This document shows positions 1 through 9,657 of a DNA stretch of 64,000 bases, in pieces. The DNA comes from an uncultured bacterium (GTDB lineage Bacteria > Bacillota > Clostridia > Oscillospirales > Oscillospiraceae), in contig CAMWRX010000004.1 in assembly GCA_947176765.1 (NCBI GenBank), positions 1 through 64,000 on the forward strand. Reading direction: 5' to 3'. Position 1 is the first letter of the stretch, and every line of letters begins with the position of its first letter. The position numbers were made by a program, and so were the translations under genes. The notes below the pieces were generated by a model. That model did no database searches and had not been told where the DNA came from. It worked only from the letters and a program-made list of their open reading frames with translations.

Positions 1-408
1 CCCCAGGCCCGGGTGCTGATCCCCTCCGCCCTGACCCATGGCACGCTGGAGCGCCGCCTGCGGGAAGCCGCAGAACGCTACGGCGCCGAACGGACTGCCC
101 TGGCAGTGGAGTGGGTGCGGGAGGATTTTCTTCTCCCCGCCCGGGGCAGGGGGGAGCCCATCCCCCGGGAAACGCTGGAGGAGATGCACCGCCGCCTGGA
201 GCCGGCGGTATTCTTTGATAAAGGGCTGTGCGCCCACTACTTTACCTATATGAAGGGCCCCCAGGCCCACTTCGTGCTGTTCGATACCCCCCGCTCCATC
301 CGGGAGAAGCTGGGTACGGCAAAGCGGCTGGGAATCGTGGCCGCCCTGTTGCCCCAGCCGGAGGTGGAGGAGCATTTGGAGGAGATTTTCGGGCCCGACG
401 GCGTATAG
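1..408 (+). CDS. C-terminal fragment of an unknown protein (cut by window edge)
   Basis: The reading frame is open from the first base of the window, so the GTG at base 13 is probably internal and this is the tail of a longer protein. The product is charged and soluble. The end (FDTPRSIREKLGTAKRLG) resembles the last strand and helix of a TIM-barrel glycosidase such as the GH18/YaaH group, but I see no catalytic motif, so the family is not assigned. It ends about 150 bases before niaR, which has its own promoter. Confidence 0.5.
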   Translation, partial: PQARVLIPSALTHGTLERRLREAAERYGAERTALAVEWVREDFLLPARGRGEPIPRETLEEMHRRLEPAVFFDKGLCAHYFTYMKGPQAHFVLFDTPRSIREKLGTAKRLGIVAALLPQPEVEEHLEEIFGPDGV

Positions 409-499
409 AAAAACCGGCCCCCGCCGGTACGGTGACCGGACATACGGTTCACGCTTCACTGTTCGTCGGGAAGGGACCCGCTGTGTGCCGCGCACCAAC

Positions 500-528
500 T
501 TGTCAAGGCTGGCCGCGTGTGTTATACT
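500..528 (+). promoter_or_regulatory. sigma-A promoter of niaR
   Basis: TTGTCA, 17-base spacer, TATACT. It lies 35 bases upstream of the niaR start codon. Confidence 0.75.
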
Positions 529-563
529 AATCATCACACCGAAGCTTGCAGGGGGGCCGTATC

Positions 564-1073
564 ATGAACACAGCGGAGCGCCGCCAGCGCATTCTGGAAT
601 ATCTGAAGGGGGCTGACCGCCCCCTGTCTGCCACCGCTTTGGCCCAAAAGCTGGCGGTGAGCCGCCAAATCATCGTGGGGGACGTTGCCCTGCTCCGGGC
701 GGCGGGGGAGGGGATCACCGCCACTCCTCGGGGCTATGTGCTGGAGCGTCCCCGGGCGGGCATTGTGGGCACCGTGGCCTGCCTGCACAGCGGCGAAGAC
801 ATGGAGCGGGAACTGACGCTGATGGTGGGCCAGGGGTGCACAGTGGAGAACGTCATCGTGGAACACCCAGTATACGGCCAGCTCACCGGGCCGCTGGAAC
901 TTTCCTCCCGGTATGATATTAAGGAATTTATACGAAAAGTTGAAGAAAACGCCGCCCGGCCCCTGTCGGCGCTGACGGACGGCATCCATCTGCACACGCT
1001 GCGCTGTCCCGACCGGGAGACCCTTGACCGGACTGTGGCCGCATTGGAGCGGGAAGGTTTTTTGGTGAGATAG
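564..1073 (+). CDS. niaR: NiaR/YrxA-type niacin-responsive transcriptional repressor
   Basis: About 169 residues. The N-terminal HTH_11 winged helix (RRQRILEYLKGADRPLSATALAQKLAVSRQIIVGDVALLR region) is followed by a 3H domain with three spaced histidines (VEHPVYG, DGIHLHTL), the arrangement of the NiaR family, which represses NAD-precursor uptake and synthesis genes when niacin is abundant. The ATG at 564 is chosen over the TTG at 546 because AGGGGGG sits 8 bases before it. The next gene is a membrane transporter whose promoter has a perfect palindrome, the likely operator. Family call is firm; ligand is inferred from the family. Confidence 0.88.
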   Translation: MNTAERRQRILEYLKGADRPLSATALAQKLAVSRQIIVGDVALLRAAGEGITATPRGYVLERPRAGIVGTVACLHSGEDMERELTLMVGQGCTVENVIVEHPVYGQLTGPLELSSRYDIKEFIRKVEENAARPLSALTDGIHLHTLRCPDRETLDRTVAALEREGFLVR

Positions 1074-1077
1074 GCTA

Positions 1078-1141
1078 TTGACATTTCTGCCTCACCCTGT
1101 ATAATAGTCCGCACAGGTGTCAAGACACCTGTGCGGACTAT
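1078..1141 (+). promoter_or_regulatory. consensus promoter with palindromic operator, probably bound by NiaR
   Basis: TTGACA (1078-1083), 16-base spacer, TATAAT (1100-1105). A perfect inverted repeat with 18-base arms and a 2-base centre (1104-1141; core CACAGGTGTC AA GACACCTGTG) begins inside the -10 box and covers the transcription start. Position and symmetry suit a repressor site. A terminator is less likely because no real T-run follows. Confidence 0.8.
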
Positions 1142-1193
1142 TTTCATCTGCTCCGGGTTATCGTGATTTCCGCAGGCAGAGGGAGGGCTTTTT

Positions 1194-2294
1194 ATGGAAA
1201 AAATAAGGGCATTTTTAAAACGAAAAGACATCGTCATCTCCGGCAAGCGCTACGGCATCGACGCCCTGGGGGCCATGGCCCAGGGCTTATTCTGCTCACT
1301 GCTCATTGGCACCATTGTCAAGACGCTGGGAGAGCAGGCCGGCCTGCAATTTTTAGTGGACGTGGGCGGCTACGCCTCCGCCATGAGCGGCGCCGCCATG
1401 GCCATCGCCATCGGCTGGGCGCTGAAGGCCCCCCCGCTGGTGCTGTTCTCCCTGGCCACGGTGGGCTACGCCGCCAACGCCCTGGGCAGCACCAGCCTGA
1501 TCGAGGGCTGGACTGGCTCCGGCGGGCCGCTGGCGGTGCTGTTTATCGCTATCATCGCCGCTGAGTTTGGCAAGGCCGTGTCTAAGGAGACGAAAATCGA
1601 CATCCTGGTCACCCCGTTGGTGACGATTCTGACCGGTGTGGGCCTGTCTGCCCTGATTGCCCCCGCTATCGGAACCGCCGCCACCGCCATTGGCAACATC
1701 ATCATGTGGGCCACCGATTTGCAGCCCTTCTTTATGGGCATCATCGTCAGCGTGGTCATCGGCATGGCGCTGACCCTGCCCATCTCTTCCGCCGCCATCT
1801 GCGCCGCCTTTGGCCTGACGGGGCTGGCGGGTGGCGCGGCGGTGGCGGGCTGCTGCGCCAACATGGTGGGTTTCGCGGTGCTGTCGTTTAAGGAAAACCG
1901 CTGGGGCGGACTGGTGAGCCAGGGCATCGGCACCTCCATGCTGCAAATGGGCAATATTGTGAAGAACCCCCGAATCTGGCTGCCCGCCATTCTCACCTCC
2001 GCCGTCACGGGGCCCATCGCCACCTGCGTGTTCCGGCTGGAGATGAACGGTTCCCCGGTGTCCGCCGGCATGGGCACCTGTGGCTTGGTGGGGCAGATCG
2101 GCGTGTGGACGGGTTGGCTGTCCCCCAGCGAGAAGGCCATTGCTAACGGCGCTGTGGCCATCACGCCGGGCGCGTTTGAGTGGATCGGGCTGATCTTGAT
2201 TTCCTTTGTCCTTCCGGCGGTGCTGTGTTGGGCCTTCGGCCTGCTGTTCCGGAACATCGGATGGATCAAGGAAGGCGATTTGAAGCTGGACTGA
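1194..2294 (+). CDS. PTS_EIIC_2-family membrane transporter, candidate NiaR target
   Basis: 366 residues, almost wholly hydrophobic with about 8-10 membrane segments rich in Gly/Ala, beginning with a short basic cytosolic stretch (KIRAFLKRKDIVISGKRYG). It matches the family annotated as PTS sugar transporter subunit IIC (PTS_EIIC_2), but there are no IIA or IIB genes or domains nearby, so phosphotransfer is unsupported. ATG at 1194 follows GGGAGGG. Its only promoter carries the palindrome next to niaR, which suggests a role in vitamin or NAD-precursor uptake rather than sugar. That role is inference. Confidence 0.75.
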   Translation: MEKIRAFLKRKDIVISGKRYGIDALGAMAQGLFCSLLIGTIVKTLGEQAGLQFLVDVGGYASAMSGAAMAIAIGWALKAPPLVLFSLATVGYAANALGSTSLIEGWTGSGGPLAVLFIAIIAAEFGKAVSKETKIDILVTPLVTILTGVGLSALIAPAIGTAATAIGNIIMWATDLQPFFMGIIVSVVIGMALTLPISSAAICAAFGLTGLAGGAAVAGCCANMVGFAVLSFKENRWGGLVSQGIGTSMLQMGNIVKNPRIWLPAILTSAVTGPIATCVFRLEMNGSPVSAGMGTCGLVGQIGVWTGWLSPSEKAIANGAVAITPGAFEWIGLILISFVLPAVLCWAFGLLFRNIGWIKEGDLKLD

Positions 2295-2305
2295 TAAGAT
2301 CAATG

Positions 2306-2333
2306 AAAGCCCCGCCAATCGGCGGGGCTTTTT
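2306..2333 (+). terminator. intrinsic terminator of the transporter gene
   Basis: AAGCCCCGCC, 4-base loop, GGCGGGGCTT followed by TTT. Confidence 0.85.
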
Positions 2334-2341
2334 CATGGTTA

Positions 2342-2375
2342 AAAAAACCAGCCGCCTGTAGGCGGCTGGTTTTTT
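2342..2375. terminator. bidirectional terminator between transporter and tuf
   Basis: Arms AAAACCAGCCGCC / GGCGGCTGGTTTT around TGTA, with A-run before and T-run after, so it works on both strands; it ends the str operon on the minus strand. Confidence 0.88.
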
Positions 2376-2395
2376 ATTGTGCCAGATAAGGTAGA

Positions 2396-3598
<1,203 letters not shown>

Positions 3599-3660
3599 TT
3601 TGGGTTTTCCTCCTTGTACTTGTTAAATGAAATGGTTGGGGTAAATAGGTTTATGGGCCT

Positions 3661-3689
3661 ATTTTATCCTATGGCGGAAGAAATTGCAA
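3661..3689 (-). promoter_or_regulatory. internal promoter for tuf
   Basis: On the minus strand TTGCAA, 17-base spacer, TAAAAT, within the 99-base fusA-tuf gap. It would allow extra EF-Tu expression relative to EF-G. Confidence 0.6.
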
Positions 3690-3697
3690 CTATAATT

Positions 3698-5803
3698 TTA
3701 GTCCTCTTTCCGTCCGCGCTGGGCGATGATCTTTTCTGCGATGTTCTTGGGGATCTCCACATAGCTGTGGGGCTCCATGGTGTACTGGCCGCGTCCCTGG
3801 GTGCGGGAGCGCAGGTCGGTGGCGTAGCCGAACATCTCGGACAGGGGCACCAGGGCGTCGATCTGCTGGGCGCCGGGCCGGGCCTCCTGGCCCAGAACCT
3901 GGCCGCGGCGAGAGGTCAAATCGCCGATGACGTTGCCCAGGTAGTCCTCGGGGGTGATGACGGACACCTTCATGATGGGCTCCAGCAGGCAGGCCCCGGC
4001 CTTGCGGCAGGCATCCTTGAAGGCCATGGAACCGGCGATCTTGAACGCCATTTCGGAGGAGTCCACCTCGTGGTAGGAGCCGAAGGTCAGGTGGACCTTC
4101 ACGTCCACCACCGGGTAGCCGGCCATGACGCCGGCCTGCATGGCCCCCTGGATACCGGCGTCGACGGCCGGGATAAATTCCTTGGGGATGACGCCGCCGG
4201 TGATCTCGTTGAGGAACTCATAGCCCTTGCCGGGCTCGTTGGGCTCCACGGTGATGACCACGTGGCCGTACTGGCCCTTACCGCCGGACTGGCGGGCGTA
4301 CTTGGTGTCTTGCTTGACGGTCTGCTTGATGGTCTCCTTGTAGGCGACCTGCGGCGCGCCCACGTTGGCCTCTACCTTGTACTCGCGGAGCAGCCGGTCC
4401 ACAATGATCTCCAAATGGAGCTCGCCCATGCCGGCGATGATGGTCTGGCCCGTCTCCTCGTCGGTGTAGGTCTTGAAGGTGGGGTCCTCCTCGGCCAGCT
4501 TCATCAGGGCGATGCCCATCTTCTCCTGGCCGGCCTTGGTCTTGGGCTCGATGGCCACGCGGATGACGGGCTCGGGGAACTCCATGGACTCCAGGATGAC
4601 CGGGTGCTTCTCGTCGCAGAGGGTGTCGCCGGTGGTGGAATTCTTCAGACCGATGACGGCGGCGATGTCGCCGGAGTACACGGTCTCGATGTCCTCCCGG
4701 TGGTTGGCGTGCATCTGGAGGATGCGGCCAATGCGCTCCTTCTGCTTCTTGGTGGAGTTGAGCACCTGGGTGCCGGTGTTCAGCGTGCCGGAATAGACAC
4801 GGATGAAGGACAGCCGGCCCACGAAGGGATCGGTGGCGATCTTGAAAGCCAGGGCGGAGAAGGGTTCCTCATCGGAGGACGGACGCTCCTCTTCCTCCTC
4901 GGTGTCGGGGTTGACGCCCTTGATGGGGGGGATGTCGGTGGGGGCGGGCATATAGTCCACAATCGCGTCCAGCAGCTTCTGCACGCCCTTGTTCTTGTAG
5001 GACGTGCCGCACACCACGGGAACCATCAGGTTGTCGATGGTGCCGCGGCGGATAGCCCGGCGGAGCATCTCCTGGGGGATAGGCTGCTCCTCAAGGGCCA
5101 GCTCCATGATCTCCTCGTCGATGTCGGCGCAGGCGTCCACCAGCTTGGTGCGGTACTCCTGGGCCAGCTCCATCATGTCCTCGGGGATGGGCTCCACACG
5201 CATATCCTTGCCCAGATCGTCGTAGTAGATATCGGCATTCATCTCCACCAGGTCGATGATGCCCTTAAAGGTCTCTTCCTTACCGATGGGGAGCTGGATG
5301 GGCACGGCGTTGGCCTTGAGCCGGTCGTGGATCATGTTGAGCACGTTGTAGAAGTCGGCGCCCATGATGTCCATCTTGTTGACGTAGATCATGCGGGGCA
5401 CCTTGTAGTGGTCCGCCTGACGCCACACCGTCTCGGACTGGGGCTCCACGCCGCCCTTGGCGCACATGACGGTCACAGAGCCGTCCAGCACGCGCAGGGA
5501 GCGCTCCACCTCTACGGTGAAGTCCACGTGGCCCGGGGTGTCGATGATGTTGATCCGGGTCTGGGGGAACTGGTCCTTGGTGCCCTTCCAGTAGCAGGTG
5601 GTGGCGGCGGAGGTGATGGTGATGCCGCGCTCTTGCTCCTGAGCCATCCAGTCCATGGTGGCGGTGCCGTCATGGGTCTCACCGATCTTGTAGTTCACGC
5701 CGGTGTAGTACAGGATGCGCTCAGTGGTCGTCGTCTTACCGGCGTCGATGTGGGCCATGATGCCGATATTACGGGTATTTTCCAGAGATACTTTTCTTGC
5801 CAT
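3698..5803 (-). CDS. fusA: translation elongation factor EF-G
   Basis: 701 residues, full length. Motifs: [15 protein letters not shown] (P-loop), DTPGHVDF (G3), NKMD (G4), and the C-terminal domain ending in a basic RGRKED tail. It drives GTP-dependent translocation on the ribosome. It lies 23 bases downstream of rpsG and is co-transcribed in the str operon. Confidence 0.99.
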   Translation of the reverse strand: MARKVSLENTRNIGIMAHIDAGKTTTTERILYYTGVNYKIGETHDGTATMDWMAQEQERGITITSAATTCYWKGTKDQFPQTRINIIDTPGHVDFTVEVERSLRVLDGSVTVMCAKGGVEPQSETVWRQADHYKVPRMIYVNKMDIMGADFYNVLNMIHDRLKANAVPIQLPIGKEETFKGIIDLVEMNADIYYDDLGKDMRVEPIPEDMMELAQEYRTKLVDACADIDEEIMELALEEQPIPQEMLRRAIRRGTIDNLMVPVVCGTSYKNKGVQKLLDAIVDYMPAPTDIPPIKGVNPDTEEEEERPSSDEEPFSALAFKIATDPFVGRLSFIRVYSGTLNTGTQVLNSTKKQKERIGRILQMHANHREDIETVYSGDIAAVIGLKNSTTGDTLCDEKHPVILESMEFPEPVIRVAIEPKTKAGQEKMGIALMKLAEEDPTFKTYTDEETGQTIIAGMGELHLEIIVDRLLREYKVEANVGAPQVAYKETIKQTVKQDTKYARQSGGKGQYGHVVITVEPNEPGKGYEFLNEITGGVIPKEFIPAVDAGIQGAMQAGVMAGYPVVDVKVHLTFGSYHEVDSSEMAFKIAGSMAFKDACRKAGACLLEPIMKVSVITPEDYLGNVIGDLTSRRGQVLGQEARPGAQQIDALVPLSEMFGYATDLRSRTQGRGQYTMEPHSYVEIPKNIAEKIIAQRGRKED

Positions 5804-5826
5804 ATTGGTTCAGGTTGCCTCCGTCC

Positions 5827-6297
5827 TTACCAGCGGTAGTGGGCGAACGCCTTGTTGGCCTCGGCCATCTTATGGGTATCCTCGCGCTTCTTCACGGCGG
5901 AACCCGTATTGTTGGCGGCGTCCATGATCTCGCCGGCCAGCCGCTCCTTCATGGTCTTTTCGCCGCGGTTGCGGGCATAAGTGGTCAGCCAGCGCAGACC
6001 CAGGGTCTGACGGCGCTCGGGCCGGACCTCCATGGGGACCTGATAGGTGGAGCCGCCCACGCGGCGGGACTTGGTCTCCAGGGAAGGCATGATGTTTTCA
6101 ATGGCGGTGGTAAAGACCTCCAGGGGCTCTTTACCGGTCTTGTCTTTGATGATGTCAAAGGCACCGTAGACGACCTTCTGGGCTACGCCCTTCTTGCCGT
6201 CCAGCATGATGCTGTTGACGAGCTTAGTGACTAAGACGGAATTATACAGCGGGTCGGGCAGAACTTCCCGCTTGGGTACGTTTCCTCTTCTGGGCAC
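5827..6297 (-). CDS. rpsG: 30S ribosomal protein S7
   Basis: 156 residues, the usual length. Starts [11 protein letters not shown] and contains the conserved KVVYGAFDI and [11 protein letters not shown] stretches; it binds the 3' major domain of 16S rRNA. It sits between rpsL (180 bases upstream, an unusually long gap with a hairpin) and fusA. Confidence 0.98.
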   Translation of the reverse strand: MPRRGNVPKREVLPDPLYNSVLVTKLVNSIMLDGKKGVAQKVVYGAFDIIKDKTGKEPLEVFTTAIENIMPSLETKSRRVGGSTYQVPMEVRPERRQTLGLRWLTTYARNRGEKTMKERLAGEIMDAANNTGSAVKKREDTHKMAEANKAFAHYRW

Positions 6298-6339
6298 TTC
6301 GCTTCCCTCCTTCTAAATAAGAATTCATAGGTACTCGAA

Positions 6340-6369
6340 GTTTTTCAAGCCGCAGGGCGGCTCAAAAAC
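6340..6369 (-). promoter_or_regulatory. hairpin in the rpsL-rpsG gap
   Basis: Nearly perfect inverted repeat GTTTTTGAGCCGC / GCGGCTTGAAAAAC with a 3-base loop. In E. coli S7 represses through the rpsL-rpsG gap; whether this hairpin plays that part here is inference. A weak attenuator is the alternative. Confidence 0.45.
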
Positions 6370-6477
6370 ATCTCCGTACAATGCCTGTCCGAGGTTCACC
6401 CGTTATATTAGGTAAACGCCCGGCAAGGCTTTCAGCCCTGCGCGTGTGCGCAAAACTCGTTGTTGGTGAAGAAGCGA

Positions 6478-6903
6478 TTACTTCTTCTTGGCAGCCTTGG
6501 GCCGCTTGGCGCCGTACTTGGAGCGGGCCTGCATACGGCCGTTGACGCCCTGAGTGTCCAGAGTGCCGCGGATGATGTGGTAACGAACGCCGGGCAGGTC
6601 CTTGACACGGCCGCCGCGGATCATGACCACAGAGTGCTCCTGCAGGTTGTGGCCCACGCCGGGGATATAGGCGGTGACCTCGTAGCCGTTGGTCAGGCGC
6701 ACACGGGCGATTTTACGCAGCGCGGAGTTCGGCTTCTTCGGGGTGGAAGTACGAACGGCGGTGCACACACCACGCTTCTGGGGAGAGGGGAGATCCGTCT
6801 CCTTGTTCTTCAGGGTGTTCAGACCGTGCTGCATGGCGGGAGAGTTGGACTTGTAGGTGCTCTTCTCGCGGCCCTTGCGGACCAGTTGGTTAAAAGTAGG
6901 CAT
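6478..6903 (-). CDS. rpsL: 30S ribosomal protein S12
   Basis: 141 residues with the conserved [11 protein letters not shown] start and the decoding-centre loop ([17 protein letters not shown] and [11 protein letters not shown]) where streptomycin-resistance changes occur; the lysines usually altered are wild type here. The tail is rich in Lys/Ala. Second gene of the str operon, 71 bases after the L7Ae-like gene. Confidence 0.98.
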   Translation of the reverse strand: MPTFNQLVRKGREKSTYKSNSPAMQHGLNTLKNKETDLPSPQKRGVCTAVRTSTPKKPNSALRKIARVRLTNGYEVTAYIPGVGHNLQEHSVVMIRGGRVKDLPGVRYHIIRGTLDTQGVNGRMQARSKYGAKRPKAAKKK

Positions 6904-6974
6904 GATTTTCCTCCTTTCAATGAATATATATTTTAACGAACCATCCGAAGATTATTCGCTAAAACCGGAAAAAT

Positions 6975-7214
6975 TTACACGGTGGCCGCTACGGCGGCCC
7001 CCACGGCGATGCCGCAGGCGCGTCCCAGGGCCTTCATGGTGTCGGCCCAGACGACCTCTACGCCCCGCTCCTGCCCCTGCTGGGCCAGCGGCTGGGTGAG
7101 CTGGGGATCGGCATCCTTTGCCAGATACAGGCGCTTCGCCCGGCCGCTGGCCAGGGCCCGGCGAACCTGTTTGACGCCCACCACCTTGTCCTCACGGGTC
7201 AGTTCATTCAGCAT
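6975..7214 (-). CDS. L7Ae-family ribosomal/K-turn-binding protein (YbxF-like)
   Basis: 79 residues. It shows the compact L7Ae/L30e fold pattern: VVGVKQVRRALASGRAKRLYLAKDADP, then RGVEVVWADTMKALGRACGI and a hydrophobic VGAAVAATV end. Firmicutes proteins of this type bind kink-turn RNA and are usually encoded just before rpsL, as here. It is the first gene after the str promoter, with AAAGGAGG before its ATG. Confidence 0.9.
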   Translation of the reverse strand: MLNELTREDKVVGVKQVRRALASGRAKRLYLAKDADPQLTQPLAQQGQERGVEVVWADTMKALGRACGIAVGAAVAATV

Positions 7215-7252
7215 CGGGTGGGCCTCCTTTTGGCGTATCAGCGCAATTTGAA

Positions 7253-7281
7253 ATTATAGCATAGAGTTTTGCCTCCGTCAA
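7253..7281 (-). promoter_or_regulatory. str operon promoter
   Basis: Minus strand TTGACG, 17-base spacer, perfect TATAAT, 39 bases before the L7Ae-like start codon. Confidence 0.85.
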
Positions 7282-7320
7282 GCAGATTTTACCCTTTTTA
7301 TCCGTCATTTCCAATAAAAA

Positions 7321-7352
7321 AGAGAGGGCGGCGGGCAAAACCCGCCGCCCTT
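7321..7352 (-). terminator. terminator of the GNAT gene
   Basis: GGGCGGCGGG / CCCGCCGCCC stem; read on the minus strand it is followed by CTCTCTTTTTT. Confidence 0.85.
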
Positions 7353-7362
7353 TGGCGCAATT

Positions 7363-7998
7363 TCATTTTCCGGCGGTTGTTTCACTGCCATGTCCGGCCC
7401 AATACGCCTCAAAAGCCACCCGGTCCAGCCGGAAGGTCAGCCCGTCGTAGGTACCGCCCCGGACCTGTCGGATGCCCTCCTTGCGGCGGCACTCCCGGAA
7501 GCCCAGCTTTTCCGCCAGGGCAATCATGCGGAAGTTGCCCGACCAGGTCTGGGTGTACAGGTCGGCATAGCCCCCGTTCAGGTGGTAGCGGATGAACGCC
7601 GCCAGCGCCTGGGTCCCCCAGCCGCCGCCCCAGTAGGCGGGCTCGTGGATGTCGATGCCTACCGCCCAGCGGGCCGCTTGGCGTTCCTCCTCAGTCTGAG
7701 GGGCGGTTTCCTGCCAGTTGCAGTCCTTGTCGATGCAGTAGCAGCTCACCGCGCCCAGGTGGACGCCGTCCGCGGTGTCGATTTCCAGGCTTCGGCGGTG
7801 ATTCGGTTTGGGCTTTGCGATCCATTCCAGTTCCTTTTTCCGGTGCTGTTCCGGGTCAAAGTCCCGCAGCTCCTCCTCCGTCTCCCAGGGGGCGTCCCAC
7901 AGCGCCCATTCGGTCTGGACGGTATTCCAGCGGATCTCGTCGTCGATGTCGCCCTCCCGCATATCCCGCAGGATAATGTTTTGGTGCTTGATCTCCAT
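7363..7998 (-). CDS. GNAT-family N-acetyltransferase (RimJ/RimL-like)
   Basis: 211 residues. The Acetyltransf_3 pattern is clear: N-terminal IILRDMREGDIDDEIRWNT, a central ligand strand, the acetyl-CoA loop around YWGGGWGTQALAAFIRY (about residues 122-138), and the C-terminal ALAEKLGFRE motif. An extra WNTVQTEWALWDAPWE segment is typical of small-molecule or protein acetyltransferases of unknown substrate. Expression appears controlled: the mRNA carries a short upstream ORF and a hairpin that pairs away this gene's own GGAGG. That layout is seen in inducible resistance genes, but the substrate cannot be read from sequence. Confidence 0.88.
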   Translation of the reverse strand: MEIKHQNIILRDMREGDIDDEIRWNTVQTEWALWDAPWETEEELRDFDPEQHRKKELEWIAKPKPNHRRSLEIDTADGVHLGAVSCYCIDKDCNWQETAPQTEEERQAARWAVGIDIHEPAYWGGGWGTQALAAFIRYHLNGGYADLYTQTWSGNFRMIALAEKLGFRECRRKEGIRQVRGGTYDGLTFRLDRVAFEAYWAGHGSETTAGK

Positions 7999-8010
7999 GC
8001 TTGTACAATT

Positions 8011-8031
8011 CCTCCAAATTTGATTTGGAGG
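8011..8031 (-). promoter_or_regulatory. hairpin sequestering the GNAT ribosome binding site
   Basis: In the mRNA, CCTCCAAAT pairs with ATTTGGAGG across a 3-base loop. The right arm contains the GGAGG used by the GNAT start 12 bases downstream. Confidence 0.7.
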
Positions 8032-8038
8032 GCGGATT

Positions 8039-8083
8039 TTATCTGGCGCAGGCCCTCCAGCCGCGCGCGTTGATCTTTTTCAT
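8039..8083 (-). CDS. putative 14-codon leader peptide upstream of the GNAT gene
   Basis: ATG to TAA encodes MKKINARGWRACAR, with AAAGGGG about 12 bases upstream, placed between a good sigma-A promoter and the RBS-masking hairpin. The stop is 7 bases before the hairpin, so a ribosome stalled in the last codons would cover the left arm and free the GNAT ribosome site. The three arginines could mark the stall. Too short for statistics; position is the evidence. Confidence 0.5.
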   Translation of the reverse strand: MKKINARGWRACAR

Positions 8084-8119
8084 AATTGGTATCTGCCCCT
8101 TTCTGTGTAAGATGAAGCT

Positions 8120-8148
8120 ATCATACCATATCCGGCCCGAAATGGCAA
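8120..8148 (-). promoter_or_regulatory. sigma-A promoter for leader peptide and GNAT gene
   Basis: Minus strand TTGCCA, 17-base spacer, TATGAT. Confidence 0.75.
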
Positions 8149-8153
8149 GAAAG

Positions 8154-8184
8154 AGGCCGCGGGAGTGATATAATCCCGCGGCCT
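8154..8184 (-). terminator. terminator of the HTH-TPR regulator
   Basis: Stem AGGCCGCGGGA / TCCCGCGGCCT with a 9-base loop, followed on the minus strand by CTTTCTT. Confidence 0.7.
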
Positions 8185-8190
8185 CCCCTG

Positions 8191-9213
8191 TTACAGCGCT
8201 TTCAGCCGGGCAATCTCCCGGCGCACCTTGTCCGCCGTCTCGCCGGTGCGGGTGTCCCACTGGTTGGCCAGGGTGGTCACCTCCTCCTCCAGGGCGGCGA
8301 TGGCCCCGGGGATGTCCCCCTCCAGCTCGCACACCTGGGCGATGGATTCCAGGCCGTCCACATATTTGGGTACAGGCTGGAGTTCAAAGGCCCGGCGGTA
8401 GTGCTCCTTCGCCTTACCGTACTGCCCTGTGCGGACCATCACGTCCCCCATGCTGTACCACACTAGCCACTCGTCCGGCCAGTCCCGGCACATCTGCTCC
8501 CAGACGGCCATGGCCCCATCGTGTTCCCCGGCGGCCCAGGCGATGAGCCCCCGGTACAGCGGCGTGCGGAAGGTGCCGTCCACCGGCTCCATGCGCTCCA
8601 GCCATACCCGCGCCTCGTCCAGCCGACCATCGTCGATGAGCTGGTCCAGCAGCCAGAGATAGCCGCCCCGGCAGTCCGGGTTTTTCTCTAAAAACGCCTC
8701 ATACCAGCGGATCAGCTCCCGGTGGTTGGTATAGCACCAGTCCGCCAGCTTCCCGCCCATGGCGTGAACCAGCTCGTCATGGGCGCCCTTGCTCAAGGGC
8801 TCTCGGTTCAGGGACTCTTTGGCGTACTCCGCCGCCCGGACCCGGTGCTCGTCCGCCAGGTGGTTCTCCATATCGGCCAGCAGCTCATAGGGCCTGCCGT
8901 TGTCCGGTTCCCGCCGGGCCTTTTCCAGCAGGAACGCCCGGTCCCGCTCCACCGCCGCCCGGTCCAGCACCCGCTCGTCCCACAGCATATTCTGGATGCG
9001 CTCCATCCTGGTCTCGTCGGACAGGGCGAACAGCGCGTCGATGGTCACGCCGAAATAGGTGGAGATGGCGGGCAGAAGCTGCACGTCGGGCAGGGCGGCC
9101 TCCCGCTCCCACTTGCTTACCGCCTGGGGGCTGATGTTCAGGTGCTGGGCCAGCGCCTCCTGGGTGACGCCCCGCTGGAGGCGCAGGGTCTTGATCTGAT
9201 TTCCCAATTCCAT
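8191..9213 (-). CDS. XRE-family regulator with C-terminal TPR repeats
   Basis: 340 residues from the ATG at 9213, which follows GGGAGG; the upstream ATG frame adds only an implausible extension. Residues 1-60 are a Cro/C1 helix-turn-helix (LRLQRGVTQEALAQHLNISPQAVSKWEREAALPD). The rest is helical with tetratricopeptide-like repeats (for example GDVMVRTGQYGKAKEHYRRAFELQP near 270). Such proteins often respond to a peptide or metabolite. A 20-base imperfect palindrome overlaps its promoter, suggesting autoregulation. Confidence 0.88.
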   Translation of the reverse strand: MELGNQIKTLRLQRGVTQEALAQHLNISPQAVSKWEREAALPDVQLLPAISTYFGVTIDALFALSDETRMERIQNMLWDERVLDRAAVERDRAFLLEKARREPDNGRPYELLADMENHLADEHRVRAAEYAKESLNREPLSKGAHDELVHAMGGKLADWCYTNHRELIRWYEAFLEKNPDCRGGYLWLLDQLIDDGRLDEARVWLERMEPVDGTFRTPLYRGLIAWAAGEHDGAMAVWEQMCRDWPDEWLVWYSMGDVMVRTGQYGKAKEHYRRAFELQPVPKYVDGLESIAQVCELEGDIPGAIAALEEEVTTLANQWDTRTGETADKVRREIARLKAL

Positions 9214-9240
9214 ATTTGGTATCCTCCCGGTCAAATGATG

Positions 9241-9286
9241 CACTCGAGTGTGTCACTATCATAACCAGGCTTGGGGCAAAAGGCAA
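9241..9286 (-). promoter_or_regulatory. promoter and likely self-operator of the HTH-TPR gene
   Basis: Minus strand TTGCCT, 17-base spacer, TATGAT (9258-9263), followed directly by CACTCGAGTG in a 20-base imperfect palindrome near the transcription start. Confidence 0.65.
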
Positions 9287-9330
9287 TGACCGGGTTTTCC
9301 AGCCGGGTCAACCAGGAGTTGAGCGGGGCA

Positions 9331-9657
9331 CTAAAACACCGCCTGCACCAGCACCATGTAGAGGATGGTTCCCCCCACGATGGACAGCATATTATTCTTC
9401 TTCCAGAGGTGGAGGGCCACCACGGCCCCGCCCGCGATGAAAGCGGGGGCCCAATCGCCCACTGCCGCGAAGCTCACATTGCGGTAGCAGTACACGATGA
9501 GCATGGCGATCACCGCCGGAGGCAGGAACCGGCCCAGATAAAGCACCACTTTTGGCGGCTCCCCGCCCCGGCCGAACAGCAGGAAGGGCAGCGCCCGGGT
9601 GAGAAAGGTCACAATTGCCATCACCGCCACCAGGGCGGCGATCTGCGCGGTAGTCAC
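9331..9657 (-). CDS. azlD: AzlD-family branched-chain amino-acid transport subunit
   Basis: 108 residues with four hydrophobic segments, beginning TTAQIAALVAVMAIVTFLTRALPFLLF, the AzlD signature. AzlD is the small partner of AzlC; together they export branched-chain amino acids or their analogues at the cytoplasmic membrane. Its start overlaps the end of azlC by 4 bases (ATGA), so translation is coupled. Confidence 0.92.
   Translation of the reverse strand: MTTAQIAALVAVMAIVTFLTRALPFLLFGRGGEPPKVVLYLGRFLPPAVIAMLIVYCYRNVSFAAVGDWAPAFIAGGAVVALHLWKKNNMLSIVGGTILYMVLVQAVF

Noticed and set aside
1104-1141. The niaR-downstream palindrome as niaR's terminator
   Set aside because: It overlaps the -10 of a consensus promoter, has only TTTT after it, and its symmetry is perfect across the centre; operator is the better reading, though dual use is possible.
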